NCBI RefSeq assembly: GCF_028476545.1
Contig: NW_026732526.1
Span: 129,001-193,000, forward strand
Reading direction: 5' to 3'
Length of the DNA stretch: 64,000 nucleotides
Origin: Physella acuta
Lineage: Eukaryota; Mollusca; Gastropoda; Physidae
Below the pieces are notes generated by a model that did not search any database, was not told the origin of the DNA, and saw nothing but the letters and a program-made list of their open reading frames with translations. The number at the start of each line of letters is the position of its first letter. Position 1 is the stretch's first letter. Shown one piece after another: positions 1 to 14,000 of the stretch. The position numbers were made by a program, and so were the translations under genes.

Positions 1-202
1 AGAGCTAACAGACAATCTAGCCATCTCATTAAATACTCAGTTCTTTCTTACAACATGTAAGTACAAACTGGTAACTTGTACTTGAATGTTTTCTTATCAA
101 AGTAAAGGTTAATCTTATCCAAATTGGGCTTTGAATTGTTGACTAGTTTTTTCTACATGATCCACCCTTTCATTTCCCATAGTCTCAGTATCTTGATATA
201 TA

Positions 203-2350
203 CAGGGGTGCCACTTTTCCGGGATATCCCGGATTTCCGGATTCGAGAATCATATTTTTTTCCCTTTCCGGATTCGCAAGATTTGAGTTTGAAAATTTCC
301 GGGTTTGCATTTAAAAAAAAAAATTAGATAGTTTTAAGCTTGAAATTTTTGGCATTGTAAAAATCGTTTTTATCGTCAACACTCCCGCTAATGGCCTTTT
401 CCGAAAAAAATGAATAGTAAATGACGTCAGCAACAATCTCACGCGTGCGCCAAGGACCAAATACAAATCGGCTGTATCAGATGGGTGAGGCTGTAGACGA
501 AACTTTTTGATGTCATTCGTGGTGTGGCTGTCTGGCTATTTATGACGATATGGGTTGGGGGTAAAACTCGCATTATTTACGTGATGTCATCAATGGGATA
601 CCGCTAGGCTGTGTAATAAAAACAACTAAAGCCTACAAGTACTAGATCAAGCTCACTAGCATCGCCGATGGTCTTTAAAAAAAAAAAAAACGAAAGATTT
701 TGCTCAGATAAAAAAAAATAATTTTTTTTTTTGTATTTGGTATTACCAAAAGAAAAGAAAAAAACTATTTGAAGGACTATTTTATGTATTTTTACCACCT
801 CTTACCCGCTTCTTCAAGGTCGCGCTGACCGTAAGACCTACGTCACGAGACCACGCAAGCACAGTCTGAATCGTGTCTCACGGTCAAGGCAGTTCTACAA
901 GTACAAGCGCTGTTTAATTTAATTTTAACGTGGTTATTTTTAATAAGGGCCTACTTCTAGATTCAAGAAAGAAAAAAAAACTAGAACTGCATCGTTTTAT
1001 ATCATTAAACAAAATATGTAGGCCTGCTATAATTTAGTTACACAATCTAGCAGGGTCTACATCTAATTGTTTTTTTTACTTTGGTAAAACGTCATTGAAA
1101 TGTTTAAAAAACCTTGAAGTACCGTGTCTGAGAAAATAGCCGCTATCACTGCCCCCTCCCAACCGCTTGTAAAAAAAAAAATCAGCTTTTCACTTAGTCG
1201 GGCGGCTACATCTCTGACATGAGTATTACTAGCGTAGTTACTTCTAAAATTATTTTTAAAATTAACTTAATTCTGTTATTCCGCGATATGGACTTAAAAC
1301 TTCCATGATATTTCTTCACGTCATCATGTATATCAATGGTGGGGGCGTTGGGGTCGTTCATAAATGACGTCACACTCGTAAGGGGAGGGGGGTTCGCAAT
1401 TTTGTCATGAGGGGGAGGGGTTCAGATGGTGTGACATCACACTTTTGCATTATCCAAAAGCTATGTTAGAAAACGAATTTTAGCCGTTATTTCGCGTTTT
1501 AGAATATTGTTTCAATAAAGTGTAATAGGAATTGATTAAAATACTCTATGTTGACAGAGGTCAGACAAGATTTTTGGAAAATATCGTATTTTAAGAAAAA
1601 TTCGACTGCAATTTTTAGGGGTGGGGGGGGGGGGGGGTGTAGGCTGAGGTGTGACGTCATTTTAGAGGGCGGGGTCTGGCTTTTTGTGACAGATATGTGA
1701 CCGAGGGGAGGTGGGAGGTAAAAATCGTCAAAAAAGCGTGACATCATTTATGGATGACCCCATTGGTGGTTGATTGGGAAAACAGGGTTTTAGGTTTTTG
1801 TTGTGGCTGTTAATAATTAAAGCCTTGAATAGCTACAGTAAGTCAACCCTGTATTTTAATACAGTGACAATCTTATTAGGTGTCTGCATATAGTGCGCTT
1901 ATTATTCAATAACAAGACATAGAGGTTAGCAATTGGCTGACTACACACTTTAAATCAAGCTAGGAAGTTCTCAAAAATTAAATACAGTAATGTTATAAAA
2001 GCTGGCTGGGAGGGGGGGGGGGGGAGTTCTACAATAACACATTATGGGGTAGGCCTAGAGATGGGTGGGACTAACATTGTAAACTAATTTTGTTGTAAGC
2101 ACAATCCTTTAAAGATTAATTTTTATTTCAAGCTTGTTACAAAGAAAATAAATCCATTTTAAAGGAATTTAAATTGAACATAATATGAATCAAATGTCTC
2201 AAAAAATAATGAAATAATAGTCCATTTTATTTTGAAATTCCGCGCGAAATTAAGTTTCAGGGTTTCAAAAATTTCAAATTTTAGTTTCAGGATTGGTAAA
2301 ATTTTGGGATTCATTTTCAGGATTCACTTAGAAAATGAGTGGCACCCCTG
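203..2350. mobile_element. old hAT-like DNA transposon, non-autonomous
   Basis: The ends are inverted: CAGGGGTGCCACTTTTCC at the left, and a right end whose complement reads CAGGGGTGCCACTCATTTTC. The flanks share a TATATA motif, but the site is AT-rich, so an 8-bp target duplication is only approximate. The CAGGGGT start is typical of hAT ends. No transposase frame is visible. The interior has long A and T runs and a younger Harbinger-like MITE at 1350-1761. It lies upstream of the first visible exon of the Mnt-like gene, probably in an intron. Confidence 0.6.
1350..1761. mobile_element. Harbinger-like MITE nested in the hAT-like element
   Basis: The terminal inverted repeats are GGGGTCGTTCATAAATGACG at the left and the complement of a GACATCATTTATGGATGACCCC-type end at the right. 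The interior matches copies at 31543-31788, 40020-40300 and 50034-50361, with shared stretches such as TTAGCCGTTATTTCGCGTTT and a poly-G tract. No coding frame. Copies elsewhere in the window have 3-bp TTA duplications, which suits PIF/Harbinger; here the flanks (GTT and ATT) are not clean. Confidence 0.65.
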
Positions 2351-2403
2351 TATATATTTTTTCCTCCTCTATGATCTAACATAAAATTCACTGTACTCCT
2401 CAG

Positions 2404-2445
2404 ATCAGGCACAAGAGAAGCTCACAACCAACTTGAAAAAAACAG
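2404..2445 (+). CDS. MNT: Mnt-like exon: first half of the basic region
   Basis: The acceptor is TACTCCTCAG and the donor AACAG|GTGAAC. The 42 nt read SGTREAHNQLEKN plus two bases of the next Arg codon. HN-x-LEKNRR is the DNA-contacting basic motif of Mnt, Mxd and Max relatives. It was found from the motif and the splice sites, since it is too short to stand out as an open frame. The intron after it is 13.5 kb. Confidence 0.85.
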
Positions 2446-4926
2446 GTGAACAAACACTTTCAGCTTCCAGTGTGTTAATAGAGAATGAATGCTAGACTTG
2501 TGTGGTGGGGCAAAACATGGGCAGCTCTCATATTTTGATTAGGGGGACTTCTTAGCTTATATTTCTAAGAGTTTGTGTGGCTTTTAGTTTGCAGAGAAGG
2601 CTGCTTTAAGCCTGTCTCAACTTGCTCCTGAACCAGGTATGTATTTTCTTTTTTGTTTTGGGGGTCAGATGCCTAAAGCATACTGTCAGCCATACTGTCT
2701 GAAAACGTTTCCTATGGATCCATTATTTTATTCTGCCCAATATGAAACAGGAAGAGGCCCATTTATTTGAAGGACTTTTTAAGTATGAAACCAATGTGCT
2801 GGCTCATATTGAACCCAACTTAGCTGATACATGCTACACAAAGCATCCCACACCTAGTTCTTATGATGAAGTGAAAGTGAGACCCAGCTCAGGTGGTCTA
2901 GCTATGAGCTGTGTCCAGACAGTCTGATTACATTATAATTACAAAGATTCTGTAACATTTTAAGTTGTCATTTGTATTGATAAAAAAAACCTACTTGGTT
3001 GTAGGCTTGACTTTTTTTTTAGGCTTTTATGACAAAGATGAAAAGGGGTTAAATGTATCTTTTTGTAACGTAACTAACTTTTAAAAGTCTGAAAAATCTC
3101 TTGTTTTTGGGCTGGATTTTTTTAAAAGTCTGGGAAAAGTGTGGAATCTAGTTTTAGAAACAAAACATGAGCACGAATTCAATATTTTCCGATAAACAAA
3201 AAGGCTATACTTGAGTGAATTGACTCTAGACTGTGGATTGATTTCCACAGAAGAAACCTGATTGCTTAGTTACTACGTCATTGGGAGAGGGGGAGATTGA
3301 TAGCCCTTAGTCTTTTTTTTTTTTTGTTGTTTTTGTTGCGTGGCTTCAGTGGGAATGTGTTACGAGTATTTAAAATTGTTATTTAATGAAAGAATGATGG
3401 CCATACAAATCTTAACCTCTTTTATCTACTGTTTTCCCTTAAGTTTGTCTAATTTTTCAGGCAGTTGCCTATTATTTCCAAAACACCATTTACTAGATCT
3501 AGGACCTAAGGTTAAATCGTGAAAGCAACTCAACAACAGTAGACCTATATTAGTAAATTACTTTATTATTATTATTTAAACTAATTAACTCTCACTATTA
3601 TGCCAAATTGATAGGACAGCTATTTTAGTAATAATTATATTGAAAGCAATACATTTAGATCAGGGGTCTCCAAACTACGGCCCGCGATGTCCTTTCATCC
3701 GGCCCGCGGAGATCTTTTTGTCCACGGAAAAACCGTTAGTTGGTGATGGCGGAGGAACTCTGCCCAGAAAAATCAAAGACATTTCTGGAAGAAACTGGCC
3801 CCCGAACTGAAATTCGATAGTTAATACGGCCCTCGGACTGAAAAGTTTGGAGACCCCTGATTTAGATTATGAACGAATAACATAAGTTTAGTGTTGGAAT
3901 TTCACCATCTGAATCAATTTTTTTTAATAATTCAAAGTTGGGGGGAAGTTGGGTAGGCAATGTTAGAAAAGACATTTATCTTAAATTTGGACAGAAAAAG
4001 TTCAATATAAACATTAGCTCAATTTTCTAAAATAAATGTCATTACGCTGTACTTATAATGAATGTACACATGTTGCATCATTGTATTAATTAGTCGCACA
4101 CATTATCTGTATGAAGTTTGGAATTTACCAAAAGAGTCTGGAATTTCATTTTCATAATAGTGTATGAACCCTGTGAAAGCAAATAAATCATTCAATACAT
4201 TTAAAAGCTGATTATTTAAATTATAAATGTTTTTTATATTTGTTTTACTTTCCACTTTATAGTAATTTGTTCTAATTTAAGTTGGCGCCAAGGACTCTAT
4301 ACATAGGTGGCGCAAAGATGTGTGGCCTTATTATTGAAAAATACCTTATAATTAATAAGTTTGATTATAATAAACTACAAATGTAATATAAAAAGGCATA
4401 GCGATCTATTTTGGCGCCCAGGGCGATCTATCGATTTTGCGCCCCCTCCCAAAATTAGGCCTATATGCTTATTAATGGAAATGCGGCCCCCACCCCTAAT
4501 TTGAAAAGGTCGGGGCACTTTTAACCTTTCACTATATCATGTTATTTTGTGTCAAATATTTTCATGTAGAAAACAAGTCCGCAATATCAAATAGCAGTCT
4601 TTGTTATTTACTTCAACTGCATATAGTAATGAGCTTTTTATATTATCAGACATGCCTACTGTCCCGCCAAAATCGGAACCGTCCCGCTTTTTCACCTAAA
4701 AAAGTAATTTGTTCTGTCATTCCTATTTTGACTTAGTTTGTTCAGATTTTTTAAAAATCTACTACTACTAGATCTAGAATTGTAACTAGATCTACTAGTA
4801 GTTACTGAAACAGTGAACACTGATCTATCTTGTAAGTTGTAACTTAACTAGTTACTACTATTATGAAGAACTTAGTAAGAAGTAACTAGGACTTTTACTA
4901 GGTAGATAAAGGGTCTTTGCTCTCAA

Positions 4927-5022
<96 letters not shown>

Positions 5023-8000
5023 ATATGATATGATGTTATTCATATAGCCTAGAACATAGCAATGCATGAATAATCAAATCAATAATGTTATGTCAAAGCT
5101 ATGGTTTTTATGGGAGGGGGGAGGGGTCTTAGGTTACTGGTTAACTTTTTTAAATAAACCGGGAGTGATCTCCCCTAAACTTTCTCGAATATTCTTATAT
5201 AACTCTGAATATAAACATGATTTTTAATTGCTTAATATTTTAAAAATAGAATAGAATCTCGTAGAAAAAAGAATTGCGCACCAAGCGAACGCCAAAACAA
5301 AATGTGCATAATTGTAACAACAGTTCGTTCATCCAAGAATATGAGCAATAGTGCTTTGTAACTTCAAACTTTATTTACCAAGATCCACAAGAAATAATAA
5401 CGATATCACACAGTAGAAAAATGACTATTACATTATAGTCTAGAACACGGGTCGCCAACTGGTATACTAAACCTTAGTATTTTGAAACAAAACATAAATA
5501 CTTAGAAGAATTTTTAAAAATTCGGCTTCATTAAAATCACTGGAAATGTAATAGAGAAGAAACAAAGCGTACTGTACAAAGTTGTTCTCAGTCACGAATC
5601 TATGAAATCTTCAAAACTAAAACGTCATTTGAGATGAGTCATTCGGAACACACCACAAAAGATATGGAGTTATTTCGTCGGTCAGAAGCTAGTTGCAAAA
5701 GCCAGAGACTTGATCAAACAGGAAGTTTTCACCTGCACTAATGAAGACACAATAGAAAATGCCAAGCAAAAAAAAAAAAAACAATAGGAGAAAATCTCAT
5801 CAAACGCTGCATGTACGTAAATGTAAAATAACACATTTTTATTGAAATTAAGCTTTCACCATTGTTTGCTTTTCAAGTTGATAAATCAACAGACCTGAGT
5901 TCGTGTTCGCAGTTGCTGGTCTGTGTCTATAGTCATGCGGATGATAGCAAAGAAGAGTTGCTCTTTTGTGAAGATAGCAAGGAGAAAAGAAACACCTTTT
6001 TTTGAAACTGGATGATTAAAATGGGTTAGAACGGCTGTGGGGGTTTGTACGGATGGTGCGCCATCTATGTTTTACTCAAAATCGGGCTTTCCGAAAACAG
6101 AAAAGATTTAGCTAACCACAGCCCTAACCAATCGACATCAAGAGTCCATTGCTAGTATAAGTAGTAAATTATATAAAATCTGGAGCCTTCAAAGAACTGA
6201 GCAAAAACATTAATATAGATCACGAGGTTCTGCTCTTCTACACTACTGTACGCTGGCTGTCAAACGGAATGTTGTAAATTGTGTTTTTGAATTGAAATCT
6301 GAAATCAAATTGTTCTTGGAATTGCAAAGGAAACAAGACTTTTTGGTATACTTAAAACGACATAGAGTGGTTGGAGAGAGTATCATACATAGCAGATGTG
6401 TTCGCACATCAAGATAAGCTTAATCTGAAGCTTCAGGGAAAATGAACGAATATTATAACTTTCCATGATAATCTCAGGGCATTTTTATCAAAGCTGCAAA
6501 ATCTGTAAAGAAAATAAATCTTGGAAATATTGTAAATTTGAGAAACTCTGCGGTGTGGTAGATGAATCTGATTGTGAGATAATTAAAATTTTGAAAGAAG
6601 CGATTTCTGGGCATCTTGAATCTCTTGAAAACGAACTGCATCGCTATTTCTCTGAGCTGAAAAAAGAAGAATCTGCATTTACGCATTACCCATTCTCTTC
6701 TCCCCTTGATGTTGCAAGCATTCCCGATGAATTACAAGATGAATTCTTGGATTTGCAGAATTATTCCGAATAAGATGAAAAACTGCAGACACAATTTTGG
6801 TGTAGTATTCACCATTCATACCCAAACGTAAAATTGATTGACTTTTCGAGAATATATTTTAAACACTATTCTTAGTTTAAAAACAAAATTAAGATAATTA
6901 TAATGACATAGATTGGCTTTAACAAAAAAAAATTTAATTAAAAACTTAACCACGAAGGTTTAGTGAATAGAATGCAATTTTACTCATGCTATTAAAGCAG
7001 TTGTCAAGAGTAGTTCATATTGAAAGTCTACTAGAAAATCTTATTGTAGTGCTTATTATTTTCCATACTAATTTCGGCTTTTTAATTCTATGGGGGTCGC
7101 GGGTCACTTACTTTTTATAAAAGGGGGTCGCCACTCGAAAAAGGTTGGGAACCACTGGTCTAGAACCAACTGACTTGATGACATCTTACATTTTTCACAC
7201 AGTCACAGACAAGCACACTTCGTTCACCTTGCTTCTTCTTCTTCGTTCTTAAATTTTAGTGTTGGGAGGGATCGAGCCTTATCTACCAGAGGGTTTGAAC
7301 TCGAGACTTCTTTTTTTTTTTAATTTATCAACCATGAGCTTTGCCGACTCGACCATGCTTCCATCACGATTAAGGATTACGTGTCAACTGGTTATGCGCC
7401 ATTGAGGCCATTGACTCTGATTTCAGCCTGCTTTTCTTTTTGGATTTGCTTCCATAGCCTTTGTCCAACCAAGAACAAACTACAAGGCAGCAGTTGTTTG
7501 ATTTTGGAGTTGTCTCTCCTAGAAGAGTGGCTGTCCCCAGCTAACGAGCCTCATCTGCCCGAGGGTTCGAACTCGAGACTTTTCGGTTTAGCAACCATGA
7601 GCTTTACCGACTCGACCACGCCGACCCCTTTTATACGTTACATTATCTCCCCTTACGTCAATGAGCGATCTTACAAAAGCGTGCAAAAATACATGACGAG
7701 TTGCTCAGACAGTCCTTCCGTTGGCCAGGTACTCTACATTCATGCAACTTAATGTAAAACACAATATAATAAACATACCTAATAATACAGTCTGTGACAG
7801 TGCGCAATATTATTAGTACTTTATAAATTTACATGCGTTTTTTGAGAAATCGAAAATAGCGTAAATTAGTACTTCCGGTCAACGGAAATTACTCAAAATT
7901 TGACAGAAGGTAGAGAATTAGATCTTTTACTTACATGTGAACTTTCATTTATCTATCTGAAATAGTACTCAAGTTATAGTTATAGGCTTTTGAAAAATTC

Positions 8001-11000
8001 AAAGTAGAAAAGGTACCACTTCCGGTTATCGGAGATTGCTCAAAAGTTGATACAGATCTACTATTTTGATAAAATACTTATATATGAAATTTCATCAACC
8101 TAGCTGTAACGGTACTCAAGTTATCGTGTTTACACACAGACAGACATACGGACAAGATTGCGAAATTATGTTTTTCCGTATTAGTGAGGTGTAAAACGTG
8201 GAGATTTGTAAAAAGACTCTCTATACTTGGTATATACGAGAAAGTAAAAATGTAAGCTGACATTAAGCAGTATTTAAATTTAGCCTAGAGACTAGTTATA
8301 TAAAACTAGAAGCCTACTAATGTCATTAGAGTAATTAATTAATTATTTTTATTTTTGACTTAGTAAAGTAGCGTCGCGCGTATGTTCCTGTTTTTGGCTA
8401 CAAATTCCTCTTTTTAGGCATGACTGTTCCTACTTTTGGCTGACATGGGTAGGCATGTCTATATTATATACCACATTTGATGCCCCCTTTGGTAGACACC
8501 CAATGCAGCCGCCCCACCTGCCCTCCCCTAGCTGCGTCTCTGGTAATATAATGAGATAGTCATAGTTAATGTATTAAATATAAATCTTTTAATTCGAACT
8601 TTACAATGATCATACCAGCGCATGACGTGGTGCTTTAAAACTGGTGCAATTTTTATTTTTAATAGGGCTTGCCTCATTTTCTCTAACTTTGAATTTGAAA
8701 TCTTGTTAGCCAGGGAGAAATTGAGATTTTCAAACTTAATTATTGGCACCACAATATCCAAAACAGAATTTCAAAGTAGAATTCTACCACACTATCTTGG
8801 ATACAGTCTTTGGAAGAGAGGTTCCCCCAATTAGAACAACACAATATTCTATTTGGCCTCCTTTATGATATATCCAATATCAACAAATAGACTTCTGCGT
8901 ATAAACATACTGACTGCAAACATTTAGAAATATCATTGATGCAGAAAGCTAATATAGATATGCAATGAGCTTCAAATAGTTACTTCCTAAGTATATGCTA
9001 CGATCAGATGCCTACTCTCTGGAAGATAATATACCAAATGTAGTTGTTTCCTTGAGAATACTATTAACACTTCCAGTGTCTGTGGCTAGTGAAGACTCCA
9101 GTTTTTCAAAATTGAAATGTATTACAGGGGCGGAACTACTAAACCGCCAGACCCCGCAATGCTGCAGAGAGGGGGGGGGGGGGTGAGCAAAAGATACTTT
9201 TTTTGCACCTTGATAGACTTACTTACTTAATCCTCATCACTCCCTGTGGAGTATAGGGCAGCAACAAATCTCCGCCATTCCACCCTGTCCTGGGCGAGCC
9301 ACTTTAGTTCATGCCAGGTTTTGCCAGTAGCCTGTACTTCTTCTTCCATCTCCCTCCTCCATGTTCCCAGTGGTCTTCCTCTATTTCTCTTTCCGGGTGG
9401 GTTCCACTTCAGCGCCATGTTGGGGAGTCTTTTTTTGCTCATGCGTAGGACATGGCCCAGCCATCTCCATCTCCTCGTTCTAACTTCTGAGACAATGTCG
9501 TTTAATCCTGTCCGTCGCCATATTTCCTTGTTCGGGACTTTGTCGTCCCACTTTATCCTGAGGATGCGTTGGAGGGATCTTCTTTCAAAGCCTCTGAGTC
9601 GGCTCTCTCCTTTCTTGTTTAGTTTCCATGACTCTGCAGCATAGAGGAGTACAGAACGTACATTTGACTTATAGATCCTTATTTTAGTTCTCTGCTGCAG
9701 TGAGGATGATTTCCAGATCTTAGCAAGTCTGTTGAAAGCCTGTGCTGCCATTGCTATTCTGGTGGCTATTTCTTTCTCCATGCTACCATTTGCTGATATA
9801 TAGCTGCCGTGGTGCTTAAAGTCTTCGACCTCTTCTAGCTCTGCTCCATTCGCAAAGGTCTTGAGAGCACTTTTGGTTTTTATTTTCATTAGCTTGGTTT
9901 TTCCGGAGTTTATCTTTAGCCCAACGCTTTTGGCTATTTGCTCTATTCTTGTGGTTTTTGCTTGGATGTCTTTTTGGGCATGTGAAAGTAAAGCCAAGTC
10001 ATCAGCAAAGTCACAGTCCTCTAGGTGGTTGGTAAGTTCCCAAACAATTCCTCTTGGCTTATACTCAGTGGCTCTTCTCATAATTCAGTCTATTACCACC
10101 AAAAAGATGACAGGTGAGATGACACAGCCCTGTCTGACTCCTGTTTTTACCTTGAACCATTCACTTTGCTGATTTTCGTGTTGCACACAGCATTGGTTAT
10201 CATAGTATATGTCCTTAAGTATGTTTATGACTTTTCCTGGAAAGCCATATAGCTCTAGTATCTTCCATAATGATGGATGGTGGATGCTATCAAATGCTTT
10301 CTCGAAATCTATGTAGTTGATGTAGAGAGACGAATTCCACTCCAGGGACTGTTCCACTATAGTGCGCAAGACAAATATTTGGTCGTTACATGACCTGTTG
10401 GCCCTGAAGCCAGCTTGTTCTTCACGAAGGATCCCATCAATTCCTTATTCTTTGTAATAGGACTCTGCAGAAGACTTTTCCTGGTACTGACAGAAGATTA
10501 ATGCCTCTCCAGTTCTCACAAACATTAAGGTCGCCCTTTTTGGGTAATTTGATAATGATTCCCCGTTTCCAAGAATCTGGGACTTTTTCTTCATTTCATA
10601 CTTTATTGAAGATCCCTGATAGAGTTTCTGCACCTATTTTTGGGTCTGCCTTTAGCATCTCCGCAGTGATTCTGTCCTCTCCTGGAGCCTTATTGCTTTT
10701 TGTTTTTTGGATAGCTTCTATTATTTCTTGTTCTAGGATGGGTCCTCTATACATTTCAAAATGTATGTTCATGTCAGTGAAGTCAGCAGTTTCTTCTGGG
10801 TCTGGTCTGTTTAGGGTCTCTTCGAAGTATTCAGCCCATCTTTTCAATTGATGTTTCTCTGTTGTAAGAACTTTCCAGTTTTTGTCCTTGATAGTAGATG
10901 ATCTATTTGCTATTCCTCCTGTTAGAGTCCTGATAATCTTGTAGACTGTTCTGCTATCTCCCTTATCAGCTGCAGCCTGTGCTTCTGTGGCCATTGTGTC

Positions 11001-14000
11001 TACATAGTTCCTTTTATCCTTCCTAGCATTCCTTTTTACCTCTTTTTGCAGTCTTCTATATTCTACATCGTTCCGTACCCTGCTTTCCATGGTTCCAGAT
11101 AGTGTTTTGATTTTGGCTTCTCTTCTCTTTTCAATGAGATTCCAATTATCGTTTGAGATCCATTCATTCCTTTGTTTGTTCCTATGTCCTAGTTTACATT
11201 GGCTTGTTTTCGTGTATACATCCAGGATCTTCTCGCATTGATTATTGGTGTCCTCTTCTGATAGGTTCTCGAGTAGACTAAATCTATTTTTTAGTTCAAT
11301 TGCGAATTTTGCCTTAATGGTGGGATCTTTTAGTTTAGCTGAGTCAAATAGCTGGTGGTTTACTTTCCTGTCGACTCTCCTAAGCTTGAGTTGTAGCTTG
11401 CACAAGACTAGATTATGGTCGCTACCCACGTCAGCTCCTCTTATTGCCTTTACATCCCTCATGGATCTTCTCCACTTTTTATTTATAGCAATGTGATCGA
11501 TTTGATTGCTGGTTCGCTTATCTGGGGATATCTGTGTGTATTTCTTTGTGCTGAAATAAGCTGCCACCTATAACCAGACCATTTTCTAGGCAAATCTCTC
11601 TAAATATTTGGCTGTTGTTGTTTGCCTCTCCCAGCCCCTCCTTAGCCATGCAGAGCTCGTATCCTTGGTTACTGGCTCCTATTTTTGCATTCATGTCTCC
11701 CATGACCACAAGAATGTCATGTTGTGGAGTCCTGTCGATTTGATCTTGTAGAGTGTGGTAGAACATGTCTTTGTCTTCATCCTTTGCTTGTTCTGTCGGG
11801 GCGTAGCACTGTATTACGGTAATCTTTACATGTCTTGAGTAGAATCTGGCTCTAAGAATGCGAGAATTGATTGGTTCCCACCCTATTAGACTTTTCCTTG
11901 ATATTTTATCCATGATAATACCAACTCCTTCCTGGTGTTGGTTATCAGATCTCCCAGAATAGATTATAGTTTCTCCTGATCTGAGTGTAGTCAGGCCTGA
12001 GTCTGTCCATCTCATTTCTCTTATACCCAGGATGTTGATCCTGTATCTTGATATTTCCTTGACCACTTGAGCTGTTTTGCTAGTTTCGTACATGGTACGC
12101 ACATTCCAAGCTCCTATTCGTGTAATAATTTTGGGGGTTACAAAGGACTGTTTCGGCGTAGAGACTTCCTTGCGGCTTTCATCTAGACTCGCCATATCAG
12201 GCAAAGCTGCCTCGATCCTCGATTGCTCTCCCATGATGGTTTGATTTAGATCTGTTGCCCTTTCTGTAGCGATTTTGTTTTTACATGGTGGGTCGCTAGC
12301 CCAAACCCAAAACCCTCCTCCTTTCCCATTCTGGACTTGGGACCAGACAATGGCGGAGTTCCTTGATAGACTAGTGGTTTTGTAAAAACAACGAATTGAC
12401 TGCAGAGCTGATTGTCCCACAGTAACTAACACACACTGTTGCATAGACAACCAAACTACATGAGCTGTAGTGTGAAAGATAGGCAAACCTTTAAAACAAA
12501 GGGCTGCAACCACACATCTCCAGCGGACTCGGTTTTGGGCTGCTCCTCTAATCTGTGCCCATGAGAGCCCAGCTGTTTTTGCCTCTTCCTCAACCGTTCT
12601 CTTCCATGTTTTCCTTGGCCGGCCCACCCTCCTTTTCCCCTGGGGATTCCAGTCCAATGCATGTTTTGCGATGTTTTCTTTTCTTAACGTGTGTCCGATC
12701 CATCCCCATTTACGGGCCTTAATATCTTTCTCAATTGGCTGTTGCTTTAAAATTTGCCACAGGTCTTTGTTTGATATTTTGTCTGGCCATCTTATTTTGA
12801 GTATATGTCGTAGGCATTTGTTTACGAATGCCTGTAGCCTATCAGTATTTGTCTTCGTAACCCTCCAGGTCTCCGAGCCATAGAGTAGCACTGCTTTAAC
12901 ATTTGTGTTGAAAATCCCAATTTTGCTCCGGAGTGACAGGGCCGTGGACCTCCACATCGGGCGCAGCGAGTTGAAGGCACATCTAGCCTTGTTGATTTAG
13001 CATTTTATGCCCTCGTCTGCTCCCCCGTCCTTACTGATCACGCTTCCCAGATATGTGAATGTGTTTGTTTTTCGTAAATCTTCTCCATTTAGCTGTATGG
13101 GCAGGTCCTGGCTTTTATTGATTCTGATGACCTCTGTTTTGTTTTTATTGATTTTTAGTCCAATTTTGGAGGCTTCTTCAGACAGCCGATTTAGTTTGGC
13201 TTGCGTGTGTTGATGCTTATGAGATAGTAGGCAGATGTCATCTGCAAAATCAAGATCCTCCAACCTTTTTGTGAAACTCCACTGGATTCCTGTGTCGTTT
13301 TTTGTGGCACTCCGCATGATCAAGTCGATTACCATCAAGAATATCATTTGCGATAGCATACATCCCTGTCTTACTCCCGTCGTCACCGTGAATGGTTTTG
13401 TTAGCTTTCCTTTGTGTATTACCTGGCTGGTGGAGTCTTCATATAGTTTCTGTGTGATAGATATAAATTTTTTGGGTATTCCATAGTGGCTCATTAACTT
13501 CCAGATAGCATCTCTATTCACACTGTCAAATGCCTTTTCGAAGTCGACAAAGGTCATGTATAAGGGGGATTGCCACTCAAGAGACTGTTCGATAATGATG
13601 CGCAGCGTGGCAATGTGGTCAGTACATGACCTGTCCTGACGAAAACCAGCCTGTTCTTGTCTCAGCTTTTTGTCCAAGGCATCTCTAAGTCTCTCTAGGA
13701 TGATTCTAGTCAGCACCTTACTTGGAACTGAAAGAAGCATTATCCCTCTCCAGTTGTTGCATTGTGTCAGGTCTCCCTTCTTTGGCAGTTTTATCAGGTA
13801 TCCCAGTTTCCAGTCAGATGGGATTATCTCTTCTTCCCAAATCTGCTTAAGTAGAGGATGTAGTATGTCTGCTGATATGGCTGGGTCTGCTGGTGGGATG
13901 CCATCCGGGCCAGCTGCTTTGCCATTTTTCATGTTTTTTATTGCTCTTATTGTTTCTAACTGGGTGGATCTGTACACACATCTAGTAGGTGATTTGCAGG

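Larger units (their letters stand above)
4648..8460. mobile_element. TIR DNA element, 3.8 kb including nested insertions
   Basis: The left end starts AGACATGCCTAC and the right end finishes GTAGGCATGTCT. The inverted similarity continues imperfectly for about 45 bp (GCCAAAA and GGAAC blocks in both arms). The flanks are ATATTATC and ATATTATA, an 8-bp duplication with one difference. Inside are a (TA)n tract, a hAT copy (5446-7157), a SINE (7232-7628) and an unclassified repeat (about 7840-8220). Without these the element is about 1.6 kb. No transposase recognised; the superfamily is unresolved. Confidence 0.65.

Noticed and set aside
2595-2636. Possible 42-nt exon with good AG and GT borders, reading EKAALSLSQLAPEP in one frame
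   Set aside because: When spliced after 2404-2445 it is read in another frame and meets a stop. It also would separate the basic region from helix 1. It might be a rare stop-containing cassette exon, but there is no support.
2742-2927. 61-codon open frame in the Mnt intron
   Set aside because: No recognisable family, no convincing donor, and the length is within chance for this much sequence.
7381-7752. 123-codon open frame, with a near-identical frame at 31968-32267
   Set aside because: Both lie across antisense SINE copies; their similarity comes from the SINE.
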